Shown here: positions 16,095 through 25,409 of the stretch, one piece after another
Numbering within the stretch: the stretch's first letter is position 1
How the letters are laid out: each line of letters begins with the position of its first letter
From: RFPI01 sp964398195
GTDB lineage: Bacteria; Pseudomonadota; Gammaproteobacteria; Burkholderiales; Methylophilaceae
Assembly: GCA_964398195.1 (NCBI GenBank)
Contig: CAYNLW010000001.1
Span: 34,353-98,352 of the forward strand
Reading direction: 5' to 3'
DNA length: 64,000 nt
Made by a program: the position numbers and the translations under genes
Notes under the pieces: model-generated
Told to the model about the DNA's origin: nothing
Databases searched by the model: none
The model's input: the letters and a program-made list of their open reading frames with translations, nothing else

Positions 16095-17495
16095 TTAGGC
16101 TTCGTCCATATCCAGTTCTTGTATCTTTCTGGTCAGTGTATTGCGTCCTATGCCCAGTTGCACAGCGGCTTCTATGCGTTTCCCGCCAGTATGCTTGAGC
16201 GCTTCTTGGATCAATATTTTTTCAAATTCTGCGCTCAGCTTATCCAAAATATTTTGCTCGCCACGATTGAGCGCGTTGGCTACCTCATTGCCCAGAGCGT
16301 TCTGCCAAGATACGCCATGACTGAGTCCGGACTGTTTGTGGCTATCCTCTTTAAGCTCGGGCGGCAAATCATTGACATCGATATTTTGCCCAGGCGCCAT
16401 CACAGTTAGCCAATGGCAAACGTTTTCTAACTGTCTGACATTGCCGCTCCAGCTCAGCGTAGATAGATAACGCAATGCAGCAGCGGTAGGCTGTTTGGTT
16501 TCAACCGCTAGTTCTAGCGCGCTTTGTTGCAAGAAATGCTTGACCAGCAGTGGGATATCCTCAGGGCGTTCTCGCAAGGCGGGTAAACGCAGGCGTATCA
16601 CGTTTAAGCGGTGAAATAGGTCTTCACGGAACAGGCCTTGTTTAACTCGCTCTTCTAAATCTTGGTGGGTGGCTGCAATAATGCGCACATTCACTTTCAC
16701 CGGCTGGTGTCCGCCTATGCGATAAAACTGCCCATCACATAACACGCGCAGCAATCTAGTCTGCAAATCAGCAGGCATATCGCCAATTTCATCGAGGAAC
16801 AAAGTGCCGCCATCAGCCTGCTCAAACCTGCCGCGTCGGGCGGCTTGTGCGCCGGTAAAAGCGCCTCTTTCATGGCCAAATAATTCTGACTCTAGCAAGT
16901 CCTTAGGAATGGCTGCGGTATTGATAGCAATAAACGGCTTGTCAGCGCGCGGGCTATGTTTATGCAGCGCGCTAGCGACCAATTCTTTACCGGTGCCAGA
17001 TTCACCATTAATCAATACGGTGGCGTGCGAACGACTTAGTCTGCCTATGGCCCTAAACACCTCTTGCATGGCCGGCGCTTGGCCTATGATTTCAGGCGCT
17101 TCTTCTGGTTCGCTTTGTTCAGCCGATTGTCTTTGCGTTTCTTCCACTGCGCGGCGTATCACTTCTATCGCTTGATCGACATCGAAAGGCTTGGCTAAGT
17201 ATTCAAATGCGCCGCCCTGAAAAGCCGCCACAGCGCTTTCTAGGTCGGAATAGGCGGTCATAATAATGACCGGAATATCGGGCAGACGCTGTTTGATTTC
17301 AGATAAAAAATCTAGTCCCGAGCCATTCGGCATACGAATATCGCTAACGATTACCTGCGGGGTATCGTGTTGCAGGCTCTGTAGCGCCTCGGCTGCCGAT
17401 GAGAAGGTTTTAAATTCAAATTCGGTACGCGCCAGCGCTTTTTCAAACACCCAGCGTATCGATTTATCGTCGTCAATAATCCAAATTGGTTTCAT
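16095..17495 (-). CDS. ntrC: Nitrogen regulator NtrC (sigma-54 activator)
   Basis: A 466-residue response regulator. The receiver domain (1-120) has the acidic pocket DDD at 8-10 and the phosphoacceptor Asp52 in VSDIRMP. The AAA+ domain (about 140-375) has Walker A GESGTGKE, the sigma-54 contact loop GAFTGA and Walker B GGTLFLDEIGD. A Fis-type helix-turn-helix lies at the C-terminus (EAAVQLGIGRNTLTRKIQEL). When phosphorylated by NtrB at low nitrogen it drives sigma-54 promoters; two such promoters are visible at glnA and torF-glnK-amtB. It lies 27 bases after ntrB. Confidence 0.96.
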   Translation of the reverse strand: MKPIWIIDDDKSIRWVFEKALARTEFEFKTFSSAAEALQSLQHDTPQVIVSDIRMPNGSGLDFLSEIKQRLPDIPVIIMTAYSDLESAVAAFQGGAFEYLAKPFDVDQAIEVIRRAVEETQRQSAEQSEPEEAPEIIGQAPAMQEVFRAIGRLSRSHATVLINGESGTGKELVASALHKHSPRADKPFIAINTAAIPKDLLESELFGHERGAFTGAQAARRGRFEQADGGTLFLDEIGDMPADLQTRLLRVLCDGQFYRIGGHQPVKVNVRIIAATHQDLEERVKQGLFREDLFHRLNVIRLRLPALRERPEDIPLLVKHFLQQSALELAVETKQPTAAALRYLSTLSWSGNVRQLENVCHWLTVMAPGQNIDVNDLPPELKEDSHKQSGLSHGVSWQNALGNEVANALNRGEQNILDKLSAEFEKILIQEALKHTGGKRIEAAVQLGIGRNTLTRKIQELDMDEA

Positions 17496-17522
17496 GCTTG
17501 TTCACACCATTCTGTTGCATTG

Positions 17523-18626
17523 CTATTGTCGGATACTGCCCGTTTTCAGCGCTGTGCTTTCGATGGGCAATAAGATATTGAAACAAGTGCGCCCCGGCTG
17601 GCTGTCGCATTCCACCATGCCGTGATGCTGGGTAATAAAGGTTTGCGCCAAGGTTAAGCCCAGTCCCGAGCCACCCTCGCGGCCAGACACTAATGGGTAA
17701 AACACGCGCTCTCTAATGGCTTCAGGAATGCCTGGGCCGTTATCAATAATTTGTAAACGTATCGCCACGCGGTAGCGTTTTTTGGCCAGTGTGACCTGTC
17801 TTTCAGCGCGGGTGCGCAAGATAATCTCGGCATTTTTGGTGCGTGCATTTTGCAAGGCTTGCGCAGCGTTGCGTGCGATATTCAGCACCGCTTGAATCAG
17901 CTTTTCGCGGTCGCCTATCAGTTCAGGCAAGCTGGTGTCGTAGTCCCGGCGCACGGTAATGTTGATGCCATTCTGCGGTGCTTCCGCCAGCAATAAGCTA
18001 CGCACTCGTTCTAGCACTTCGTGAATATTGGTAGGCTCGTATTTAGGCATACGATGTGGCACCAACATCCTATCCATCAGGCTTTGCAAGCGATCAGCTT
18101 CTTTGATAATGACTTGGGTATATTCGCGTAGCGCTGTCTGCGGCAGTTCGTCTTCTAACAGCTGAGCCGCGCCGCGCAAGCCGCCTAGCGGATTGCGAAT
18201 TTCATGCGCCAAATTGCGCAACAATTCGGTATTGGCTTGTTGATGAATCAACATTCTTTCTTCCCTAGCGATACGCAATTGCTGGTCCATCTGCTGAAAC
18301 TCTAATACCAAACAAGCGGGTGCAATATCCACTGGGGTAACGGTGCAGGTGACCACCAAAGAAAGTTGCCGTGCGGTGGTGATAAAGAATTCATGTTCGC
18401 GGAATGGACTGCGTTGTTGTAGCGCTTGGTCAACCGCTTGTTTAAGTAAATCGCAGTTGGGGAAAATTTGTAGCAAGGATTGCCCGATAATTTGTTTGCT
18501 ACTGAGGGCAAACAAAATTTCTGCCGCTGGGTTGGCATAAATCACTTGGCTGTCCGCATTTAGCAACATCACTGCGGTGGCTAAATGGTCCAGTCCTGCA
18601 AAGGATTTTAAAAGTTGATTTTCCAT
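17523..18626 (-). CDS. ntrB: Nitrogen sensor histidine kinase NtrB
   Basis: A soluble PAS-histidine kinase that phosphorylates or dephosphorylates NtrC under control of PII. It has a PAS region (about 10-110), the phosphorylated His in LRNLAHEIRNPLGG, and ATP-binding N, G1 and G2 boxes (NIARNAAQAL, DNGPGIP, GGSGLGLTLAQ). The frame opens with TTG at 18665 and has ATGs at 18656 and 18626. I use 18626 (MENQLLKSFAGLDHLATAV) because it matches the family N-terminus; none of the sites has a strong ribosome binding sequence. glnA lies upstream on the same strand, separated by a terminator. Confidence 0.94.
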   Translation of the reverse strand: MENQLLKSFAGLDHLATAVMLLNADSQVIYANPAAEILFALSSKQIIGQSLLQIFPNCDLLKQAVDQALQQRSPFREHEFFITTARQLSLVVTCTVTPVDIAPACLVLEFQQMDQQLRIAREERMLIHQQANTELLRNLAHEIRNPLGGLRGAAQLLEDELPQTALREYTQVIIKEADRLQSLMDRMLVPHRMPKYEPTNIHEVLERVRSLLLAEAPQNGINITVRRDYDTSLPELIGDREKLIQAVLNIARNAAQALQNARTKNAEIILRTRAERQVTLAKKRYRVAIRLQIIDNGPGIPEAIRERVFYPLVSGREGGSGLGLTLAQTFITQHHGMVECDSQPGRTCFNILLPIESTALKTGSIRQ

Positions 18627-18734
18627 GCCTATGTGTTCTCTGCTGAGATTTTCCATACTTAACAACTAAGCAACCCTTATGCCAACAGCGGGTTAAAGCA
18701 CCTGATATTTTGCTTTTAACACTAGCAGATAGAT

Positions 18735-18763
18735 AAAAAAAGGCGGGTTGCCCCGCCTTTTTG
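18735..18763 (-). terminator. glnA terminator
   Basis: AAAAAGGCGGG and CCCGCCTTTTT form a GC-rich hairpin with T tails on both sides, 12 bases beyond the glnA stop. It should limit read-through from the highly expressed glnA into ntrBC. Confidence 0.9.
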
Positions 18764-18774
18764 CATCGCTACGC

Positions 18775-20184
18775 TTAGCAGCTGTAATACATACCAAATT
18801 CGATAGGATGTGGTGTCATACGTAAGTTATTCACTTCGCCCATCTTCAAGTCGATATAGGAATCAATCCAGTCGTTACTGAACACGCCACCACGAGTTAA
18901 GAACTCGCGATCTTTGTCCAAATATTCCAAGGCTTGTTCTAGAGAAGAACATACAGTTGGGATTTGTGCATCTTCTTCTGGTGGAAGATGGTACAAATCT
19001 TTAGTAGCTGGATCGCCTGGGTGTATCTTGTTTTGCACACCGTCTAAACCAGCCATTAACAAGGCGCTAAATGCCAAGTATGGGTTAGCGGTTGGATCTG
19101 GGAAGCGCGCTTCAACGCGACGCGCTTTATCAGAATGCACAAAAGGAATACGGATAGAAGCAGAGCGATTTTTAGCTGAGTAAGCTAATTTCACTGGCGC
19201 TTCAAAGCCAGGCACCAAACGCTTGTAAGAGTTGGTGCTTGGGTTGGTAATCGCATTCAAGGCGCGTGCATGTTTGATAATGCCGCCTATGTAGTACAAA
19301 GCAAATTCGCTTAGGCCTGCATAGCCATTGCCAGCAAATAGGTTTTTGCCGTCTTTCCAAACGGATTGGTGCACGTGCATACCGGAACCGTTATCGCCAG
19401 CATAAGGCTTAGGCATAAAGGTAGCGGTTTTGCCGTAAGCGTGAGCGGTGTTTAACACCACGTATTTCAATACTTGTGTCCAGTCAGCGCGTTGTACCAA
19501 GGTGCTGAATTTAGTACCGATTTCACATTGACCAGCACCCGCCACTTCGTGGTGATGGACTTCCACTGGGATACCCAATTCTTCCAAAGTCATGACCATG
19601 GCAGAACGCACATCTTGGAAAGAATCGACTGGCGGTACTGGGAAGTAACCACCTTTCACAGCTGGACGGTGACCGATATTGCCACCTTCGAATTTGTCAT
19701 TAGATGACCAAGGCGCTTCTTCTGAGTTGATGCGCACAGAGCTTCCGCTCATGCTGACATCCCATTGCACAGAATCAAAAATAAAGAATTCTGGTTCTGG
19801 ACCGAAATAGGCAGTGTCGCCCAAGCCGCTAGATTTTAAATAGGCTTCAGCGCGTTTAGCCAAGCTACGTGGGCAACGGTCATAACCTTTGCCATCGCTA
19901 GGGTCCACCACGTCACAAGTTAAGGTCAGGGTGGGTTCGTCAAAAAATGGATCGATATTGGCGGTGTCTGGGTCAGGCATTAATTGCATATCAGATGCAT
20001 TAATACCTTTCCAACCGGCAATGGATGAGCCGTCAAAAGCATGACCTTCAGTGAATTTTTCTTCATTGAAAGCAGAAACAGGCACCGTTACGTGCTGCTC
20101 TTTACCACGGGTGTCTGTAAAACGAAAGTCAACAAACTTAATGTCGTTGTCTTTCACCATCTTCAATACGTCGGCGACCGCCAT
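18775..20184 (-). CDS. glnA: Glutamine synthetase, type I
   Basis: A 469-residue GSI enzyme that makes glutamine from glutamate, ammonia and ATP as a cytoplasmic dodecamer. Family motifs are HAFDGSSIAGW near the N-terminus, EPEFFIFD, the ATP-site GSGMHVHQS and the adenylylation loop DLYHLPPEE, whose Tyr corresponds to Tyr397, so control by GlnE-type adenylylation is likely. The start ATG has AGGAG upstream. A sigma-54 promoter at 20256-20271 and two NtrC sites further upstream show nitrogen control at transcription. ntrBC lies downstream on the same strand. Confidence 0.98.
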   Translation of the reverse strand: MAVADVLKMVKDNDIKFVDFRFTDTRGKEQHVTVPVSAFNEEKFTEGHAFDGSSIAGWKGINASDMQLMPDPDTANIDPFFDEPTLTLTCDVVDPSDGKGYDRCPRSLAKRAEAYLKSSGLGDTAYFGPEPEFFIFDSVQWDVSMSGSSVRINSEEAPWSSNDKFEGGNIGHRPAVKGGYFPVPPVDSFQDVRSAMVMTLEELGIPVEVHHHEVAGAGQCEIGTKFSTLVQRADWTQVLKYVVLNTAHAYGKTATFMPKPYAGDNGSGMHVHQSVWKDGKNLFAGNGYAGLSEFALYYIGGIIKHARALNAITNPSTNSYKRLVPGFEAPVKLAYSAKNRSASIRIPFVHSDKARRVEARFPDPTANPYLAFSALLMAGLDGVQNKIHPGDPATKDLYHLPPEEDAQIPTVCSSLEQALEYLDKDREFLTRGGVFSNDWIDSYIDLKMGEVNNLRMTPHPIEFGMYYSC

Positions 20185-20255
20185 ATGAATCTCCTAAATA
20201 TTAGTCAATTAGTTAAGTGAAAAAATTTGATGAATAAAGCTACGCCGTTTTTAAA

Positions 20256-20271
20256 AGCATGAAGCGTGCCA
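20256..20271 (-). promoter_or_regulatory. Sigma-54 promoter of glnA
   Basis: On the minus strand the sequence TGGCACGCTTCATGCT matches the sigma-54 consensus TGGCACG-N4-TTGCW, with the invariant GG and GC correctly spaced. Transcription should start about 12 bases downstream of the GC, near 20245, giving a leader of about 60 bases before the glnA ATG. Confidence 0.88.
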
Positions 20272-20332
20272 AGTTGTTTATTGCAGATTTTCTTTTCGCA
20301 CCAGTGACTTAGCAAAGCAGCACTATTTTATT

Positions 20333-20349
20333 TGCACCATTATAGTGCA
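20333..20349 (-). promoter_or_regulatory. NtrC binding site 1 upstream of glnA
   Basis: TGCACCATTATAGTGCA is a near-perfect dyad matching the NtrC consensus TGCAC(C/T)-N5-(A/G)GTGCA. It lies about 90-100 bases upstream of the predicted start, a normal enhancer distance. Confidence 0.88.
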
Positions 20350-20362
20350 TATGCACGCAATA

Positions 20363-20379
20363 AGCACTATTTCGGTGCA
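20363..20379 (-). promoter_or_regulatory. NtrC binding site 2 upstream of glnA
   Basis: AGCACTATTTCGGTGCA matches the NtrC dyad at all but the first base. Its centre is 30 bases (about three helical turns) from site 1, suiting cooperative NtrC dimers on one face. It is also close to the divergent rhodanese gene promoter (TATACT near 20406). Confidence 0.85.
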
Positions 20380-20446
20380 ATTATGCGATGAGCTGGTTTT
20401 GTCGCTATACTTTCGATTTATTTTGCATCAATAGAAAGAGCGAAAA

Positions 20447-20899
20447 ATGTCATTATCTCAGATTTTGGAAAAAGCTAAACAACGCGCACAAGATTTAAAT
20501 CTTCCTTATGCTGGCGCACTCACCCCACAAGAAGCTTATCAAGTCATGCAATTAGCGCCACAGGCGCGCTTGGTGGACGTGCGTAGCACGGCAGAATTGG
20601 AATTGGTGGGGCGTGTTCCTGGGGCGCAACATATAGAGTGGGCGTTTTATCCCGGCATGGTGCCCAATCCACACTTCCAAAACCAACTAGCGCAACAAGT
20701 AGATCAACAATCCTTGGTGATTTTTCTCTGCCGCACTGGCGGACGTTCGCACAATGCTGCGGTACTGGCGGCACAAATGGGCTATAGCGAAGCGTATAAC
20801 ATGTTAGAGGGCTTCGAGGGTGAGGCGACTCCCGAGATGCGTCAGCGTTGTCGCATCAATGGTTGGAAAGTGGCGGATTTGCCTTGGACCAATGGCTAA
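20447..20899 (+). CDS. Rhodanese-like domain protein
   Basis: A 150-residue single rhodanese domain with the active-site Cys loop FLCRTGGRS (about residues 88-96), expected to carry a persulfide. The opening RLVDVRSTAEL is also typical. Such proteins transfer sulfane sulfur, but the acceptor is not evident. It is divergent from glnA, sharing the regulatory gap 20185-20446. AAAGAG precedes the ATG, and aroE follows after 10 bases. Confidence 0.88.
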   Translation: MSLSQILEKAKQRAQDLNLPYAGALTPQEAYQVMQLAPQARLVDVRSTAELELVGRVPGAQHIEWAFYPGMVPNPHFQNQLAQQVDQQSLVIFLCRTGGRSHNAAVLAAQMGYSEAYNMLEGFEGEATPEMRQRCRINGWKVADLPWTNG

Positions 20900-20909
20900 G
20901 CGCTAAGCC

Positions 20910-21731
20910 ATGACAGATTTATATGCCGTCATAGGCAATCCTATTCAGCACAGCAAGTCACCTCTGATACACCGCGCTTTTGCCCAGCAAACGCAGCAAG
21001 ATATGGACTATCAAGCGGTGCTAGCGCCCTTAGATGGCTTTCAGCATACCTTGCAACAGTTAATCGCCATGGGGGTGCGTGGCGCCAATGTTACCGTGCC
21101 TTTTAAATTACAAGCCTATGAATTGGCACAACGTGTTAGCGAGCGTGCGCAAGAGGCTGGTGCGGTGAATACCTTAATTTTCCAGCAAGGCGAAATCATC
21201 GGGGATAACACAGATGGTGTGGGTTTGGTACGCGATATCAGACAAAATATGGGCATAGATTTATATGCCAAGCGTATTTTGCTGATCGGTGCGGGAGGGG
21301 CATCAGAGGGCGTGCTACACCCCTTGTTAGCGGCGCAACCTAGTTTGTTGGTGATTACCAACCGCAGCATGGATAAGGCCATCAATATGGTAAAAAAAAT
21401 TGAGGCGCGTGATGAGCTGCTATTGGTGAGTGTCAATGCTTATGCCTTTGATCAGTTAGAGCAACACCAGTTTGACATCATTATCAATGCCACTTCCAGC
21501 GGTCTGCAAAATCAACAACTGCCCTTACCTGCCAGTATCTTCGCCAGCAATGCGCTGGCCTACGACATGATGTATGGCAAGCAAACCCCGTTTATGCAGT
21601 TTGCCCAACAACAAGGCGCCATGGTCACTGACGGGCTAGGCATGTTGGTCGAGCAAGCGGCCGAAGCCTTTACTATTTGGCGTGGGGTAAGCCCTGATAC
21701 TGCGCCCGTGATTGCGATGCTGAGGAGCTAA
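20910..21731 (+). CDS. aroE: Shikimate dehydrogenase
   Basis: A 273-residue NADP-dependent enzyme reducing 3-dehydroshikimate in aromatic amino acid synthesis. The N-terminal substrate domain has GNPIQHSKSPLIH and GANVTVPFK (catalytic Lys). The nucleotide fold has LIGAGGASEG, followed by ITNRS and INATSSGL. Length is normal. The TAA shares its last base with the mtgA ATG, so the two are coupled, an order common in proteobacteria. Confidence 0.96.
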   Translation: MTDLYAVIGNPIQHSKSPLIHRAFAQQTQQDMDYQAVLAPLDGFQHTLQQLIAMGVRGANVTVPFKLQAYELAQRVSERAQEAGAVNTLIFQQGEIIGDNTDGVGLVRDIRQNMGIDLYAKRILLIGAGGASEGVLHPLLAAQPSLLVITNRSMDKAINMVKKIEARDELLLVSVNAYAFDQLEQHQFDIIINATSSGLQNQQLPLPASIFASNALAYDMMYGKQTPFMQFAQQQGAMVTDGLGMLVEQAAEAFTIWRGVSPDTAPVIAMLRS

Positions 21732-22441
21732 TGGCGGGCACGATCAACAGCAAAAAGTCATGGGCTTGGCGCATTTGCAAATGGCTATTACTGATTTTAC
21801 TGGCCTATCAATTATGGATTTTCTTGCATATCGTATGCTGGATTAAATTCAACCCTGACAGCAGCGCGCTGATGCAGCAACGGCTTAGCCAAATGCAATG
21901 GAAGCGCCAGAATGCAGTGATTCAACATCGTTGGGTAGCCTACCCAAACATCGCCAATGCTTTAAAACGTGCTGTGGTGGCCGCCGAAGATAGCAAATTT
22001 ATCCAGCACCAAGGCTTTGATTGGGACGGCATACAGCAGGCTTATGAGAAAAATAAACGGCGCGGGAAATTAGTCGCAGGTGGCTCCACCATCTCTCAGC
22101 AATTGGCCAAAAACTTATTTCTTTCAACCCAACGCACCCCTTGGCGCAAGCTGGAAGAAGCCATGATTACCGTGATGCTGGAACAGACCATGAGCAAACG
22201 GCGCATCTTGGAGATCTACTTAAATATGATTGAATGGGGCGATGGCGTATTTGGCGTCGAAGCGGCCGCGCGCCATTATTTCAATACTAGCGCCAGTGGC
22301 CTAACTGCGGCACAAGCTGCGCGGCTAGCGGCGATGATTCCCAACCCGCGCTATTTCGACCAACACCGCGCCTCGGCTTATTTAAATAAACGCACAGCCA
22401 CCATTATGGCGCGCATGAATAGCGCGCAAATTCCGCGCTAG
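21731..22441 (+). CDS. mtgA: Monofunctional biosynthetic peptidoglycan transglycosylase
   Basis: A 236-residue GT51 enzyme polymerising lipid II into glycan strands at the inner membrane. A single N-terminal membrane anchor (about 14-37) precedes the GT51 motifs AAEDSKFIQHQGFDW, GGSTISQQLAKNLFLS, RKLEEA and RILEIYLNMIEWGDGVFG, which include both catalytic Glu residues. No transpeptidase domain follows, so it is MtgA and not a class A PBP. It is coupled to aroE. Confidence 0.96.
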   Translation: MAGTINSKKSWAWRICKWLLLILLAYQLWIFLHIVCWIKFNPDSSALMQQRLSQMQWKRQNAVIQHRWVAYPNIANALKRAVVAAEDSKFIQHQGFDWDGIQQAYEKNKRRGKLVAGGSTISQQLAKNLFLSTQRTPWRKLEEAMITVMLEQTMSKRRILEIYLNMIEWGDGVFGVEAAARHYFNTSASGLTAAQAARLAAMIPNPRYFDQHRASAYLNKRTATIMARMNSAQIPR

Positions 22442-22459
22442 TGGTGTGCTGGTGGACGA

Positions 22460-25282
22460 TTATTTGCTAGGCAACATGCTTTTCAGATAGCGTCCGGTAT
22501 AACTGCTATCACAATCAGCCACTTGTTCCGGTGTGCCTTGCGCCAAGATGGTACCGCCACCATCACCGCCCTCGGGGCCCATATCAATGATCCAATCGGC
22601 AGTTTTAATCACATCTAAATTATGTTCGATAATCACGATGGTATTGCCAGCATCGCGCAAACGATGAATCACATTTAATAGCAATTGAATATCGGCAAAA
22701 TGTAGCCCAGTGGTCGGTTCATCAAGAATATATAGCGTACGCCCAGTGTCGCGCTTGGATAACTCTAGCGCCAATTTAACCCGTTGCGCCTCACCGCCAG
22801 ACAAGGTGGTAGCAGACTGGCCCAATGTGATATAGCCCAGACCGACATCTAATAATGTATGCAGTTTGCGCGCCACAGTCGGTACCGCTTGGAAGAAGTC
22901 ATGCGCTTGCTCTACTGTCATAGACAGAATCTCGTGAATATTTTTACCTTTGTACTGAATCTCTAAAGTTTCTCGGTTATAGCGTTTACCTTGGCAACTG
23001 TCGCAGGGCACATACACATCTGGCAAAAAGTGCATTTCAACGCGAAGCACCCCATCGCCTTGACAAGCCTCGCAGCGACCACCTTTGACATTAAATGAAT
23101 AGCGCCCCGGACCATAGCCACGGGCACGGCTTTCCGGCACGCCGGCAAATAAGTCGCGGATGGGGGTAAATAGACCGGTGTAAGTGGCTGGGTTAGAACG
23201 TGGTGTGCGGCCTATCGGGCTTTGATCGACATCCACCACCTTATCGAAAAATTCTAGTCCTTCAATCGCCTCAAACGGGGCTGGCTCGGTAGAGCTGCCA
23301 TACAAATGCTGCGCCACTACGCGATATAAAGTGTCGTTAATCAGCGTCGATTTGCCTGAGCCTGATACCCCAGTGACACAGGTCAGCAAGCCGACGGGAA
23401 TGGCCAGATTGACTTGCTTAAGGTTATTACCATGCGCCTTATGCAGCTTAATCCATCGCTTAGGGTCGGCGGCAGTGCGCAATTTCTTATATTCGATTTG
23501 TTTCTTGCCGCTTAAATATTGCCCAGTAATTGAGTCAGTATTTTGTTGGATTTGTTGCGGCGTGCCGCTGGCCACTATCTTACCGCCATGCTCGCCGGCA
23601 CCGGGGCCGATATCCACCACAAAGTCGGCCGATAAAATAGCATCTTGGTCGTGCTCCACCACAATCACGGTGTTACCGATATCGCGCAAATGTTTTAGCG
23701 TATCTAATAAGCGATCGTTATCGCGTTGGTGCAAACCGATAGATGGCTCGTCCAATACATACATTACGCCAGTCAAGCCAGAGCCAATTTGCGAGGCCAA
23801 GCGTATGCGTTGCGCTTCACCGCCGGATAGCGTTTCTGCCGAGCGCGACAAGGAAAGATAGTCCAAGCCTACATTGGTCAGGAAATGCAAGCGACTGGAA
23901 ATCTCCTTGATAATCTTGTCTGCAATCGCTAATTTCTGCCCTTGCAATTCAATAGTTTCAAAGAAAGTTAGTGCTTGCTTGAGCGGCATCTCACAAATTT
24001 CGTGAATATTTTTATGCGCTACTTTGACGTGTCTAGCCTCGATACGCAGACGTGTGCCTGAGCAACTGGGGCAAGGTTGCGAGTTAAGATATTTAGCTAG
24101 CTCCTCGCGCACCGTGGTGGAGTCGGTTTCGCGATAGCGGCGTTGCAAATTATTGATAATGCCTTCAAAGCTATGCGATTTTTGATAGAAGCCACCCCGC
24201 TCATTTAGATAGCGGAAATTAATGGTCTCGCGTCCACTGCCATGCAACAGCATATGCTGGATATGGGCGGGCAATAATTCAAACGGCTGCTCGATATCAA
24301 ACTGATAGTGTTCCGCCAAGCTTAGCAATAACTGAAAATAAAACTGATTGCGTCTGTCCCAACCTTTAATCGCGCCAGAAGCCAAAGATAAATGAGGGAA
24401 AGCCACCACCCGTTTGGGGTCAAAGAAACTAATCTGACCTAAACCATCGCATTGCGGACAAGCGCCCATCGGGTTATTAAACGAGAACAGCCTAGGTTCC
24501 AGCTCGACCAAAGAGTAATCGCACACCGGACAAGAAAATTTAGCAGAGAACAAATGCTCTTTCGCATCGTCCATCTGTACCGCCAGCACCTTGCCATCTG
24601 CCAGCCTAAGGGCGGTTTCTATCGATTCGGCGATGCGCTGCTTTAATTCTGGGCGCACTTTAATTCTGTCTATCACCACATCAATCGAATGTTTAGAGGT
24701 CTTGGCTAGCTTGGGTGGCGTATCCAAATCATAAATCTCGCCATCTACCCGCACGCGCACAAAGCCTTGCGCTTTTAGCTCATCAAATAAATCCAGTTGC
24801 TCGCCCTTGCGCTCGCGCACCACTGGCGCAAGTATCATCAATTTAGTGTCTTCTGGCAGGGCAATAATGCTATCTACCATTTGCGAAACGGTTTGTGCTT
24901 CTAACTTAATATGATGTTCAGGACACTCAGGGTCGCCCGCTCTGGCATACAACAAACGCAAATAGTCATGAATCTCAGTCACCGTGCCTACAGTGGAGCG
25001 GGGATTGTGTGAGGTGGATTTTTGCTCAATAGAAATCGCTGGCGACAAGCCCTCAATCAAGTCCACATCTGGCTTGTCCATGCGCGCTAAAAACTGCCGC
25101 GCATAGGCCGATAGCGATTCCACATAACGGCGTTGCCCTTCGGCATACAAGGTATCAAAGGCTAGCGAGGATTTGCCGGAACCGGAAAGCCCAGTAATCA
25201 CTACCATTTGATTGCGTGGAATATCTAACGAAATGTTTTTTAGATTATGGGTGCGGGCACCGCGTATCTTAATAAAATCCAT
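22460..25282 (-). CDS. uvrA: Excinuclease ABC subunit UvrA
   Basis: The full-length 940-residue DNA damage sensor of nucleotide excision repair. It has two ABC ATPase modules (Walker A GLSGSGKSSLAFDTL and GVSGSGKSTLIND; signatures LSGGEAQRI and LSGGEAQRV) and zinc modules (CPVC/CPQC in the first half, CEAC/CDSC in the second). It faces the MFS and ssb genes divergently; uvrA beside ssb is a common arrangement. I looked at 25283-25409 for a LexA box of the CTGT-N8-ACAG type and saw none. Confidence 0.98.
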   Translation of the reverse strand: MDFIKIRGARTHNLKNISLDIPRNQMVVITGLSGSGKSSLAFDTLYAEGQRRYVESLSAYARQFLARMDKPDVDLIEGLSPAISIEQKSTSHNPRSTVGTVTEIHDYLRLLYARAGDPECPEHHIKLEAQTVSQMVDSIIALPEDTKLMILAPVVRERKGEQLDLFDELKAQGFVRVRVDGEIYDLDTPPKLAKTSKHSIDVVIDRIKVRPELKQRIAESIETALRLADGKVLAVQMDDAKEHLFSAKFSCPVCDYSLVELEPRLFSFNNPMGACPQCDGLGQISFFDPKRVVAFPHLSLASGAIKGWDRRNQFYFQLLLSLAEHYQFDIEQPFELLPAHIQHMLLHGSGRETINFRYLNERGGFYQKSHSFEGIINNLQRRYRETDSTTVREELAKYLNSQPCPSCSGTRLRIEARHVKVAHKNIHEICEMPLKQALTFFETIELQGQKLAIADKIIKEISSRLHFLTNVGLDYLSLSRSAETLSGGEAQRIRLASQIGSGLTGVMYVLDEPSIGLHQRDNDRLLDTLKHLRDIGNTVIVVEHDQDAILSADFVVDIGPGAGEHGGKIVASGTPQQIQQNTDSITGQYLSGKKQIEYKKLRTAADPKRWIKLHKAHGNNLKQVNLAIPVGLLTCVTGVSGSGKSTLINDTLYRVVAQHLYGSSTEPAPFEAIEGLEFFDKVVDVDQSPIGRTPRSNPATYTGLFTPIRDLFAGVPESRARGYGPGRYSFNVKGGRCEACQGDGVLRVEMHFLPDVYVPCDSCQGKRYNRETLEIQYKGKNIHEILSMTVEQAHDFFQAVPTVARKLHTLLDVGLGYITLGQSATTLSGGEAQRVKLALELSKRDTGRTLYILDEPTTGLHFADIQLLLNVIHRLRDAGNTIVIIEHNLDVIKTADWIIDMGPEGGDGGGTILAQGTPEQVADCDSSYTGRYLKSMLPSK

Positions 25283-25409
25283 GTATCTCTCTTACAGCAA
25301 AATAATTCTCTATTGGGGTCAGCCTGTCAGTACAAGTTCAATTGTTTATTCAGACAAATTGGGCAACCTGTTAATATACGCAATTTAGCGAATTAAGTTA
25401 ATCTGTTTC

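Noticed and set aside
25283..25409. LexA box for uvrA in the divergent gap
   Set aside because: CTGT and ACAG-like words occur but not with the required 8-base spacing.
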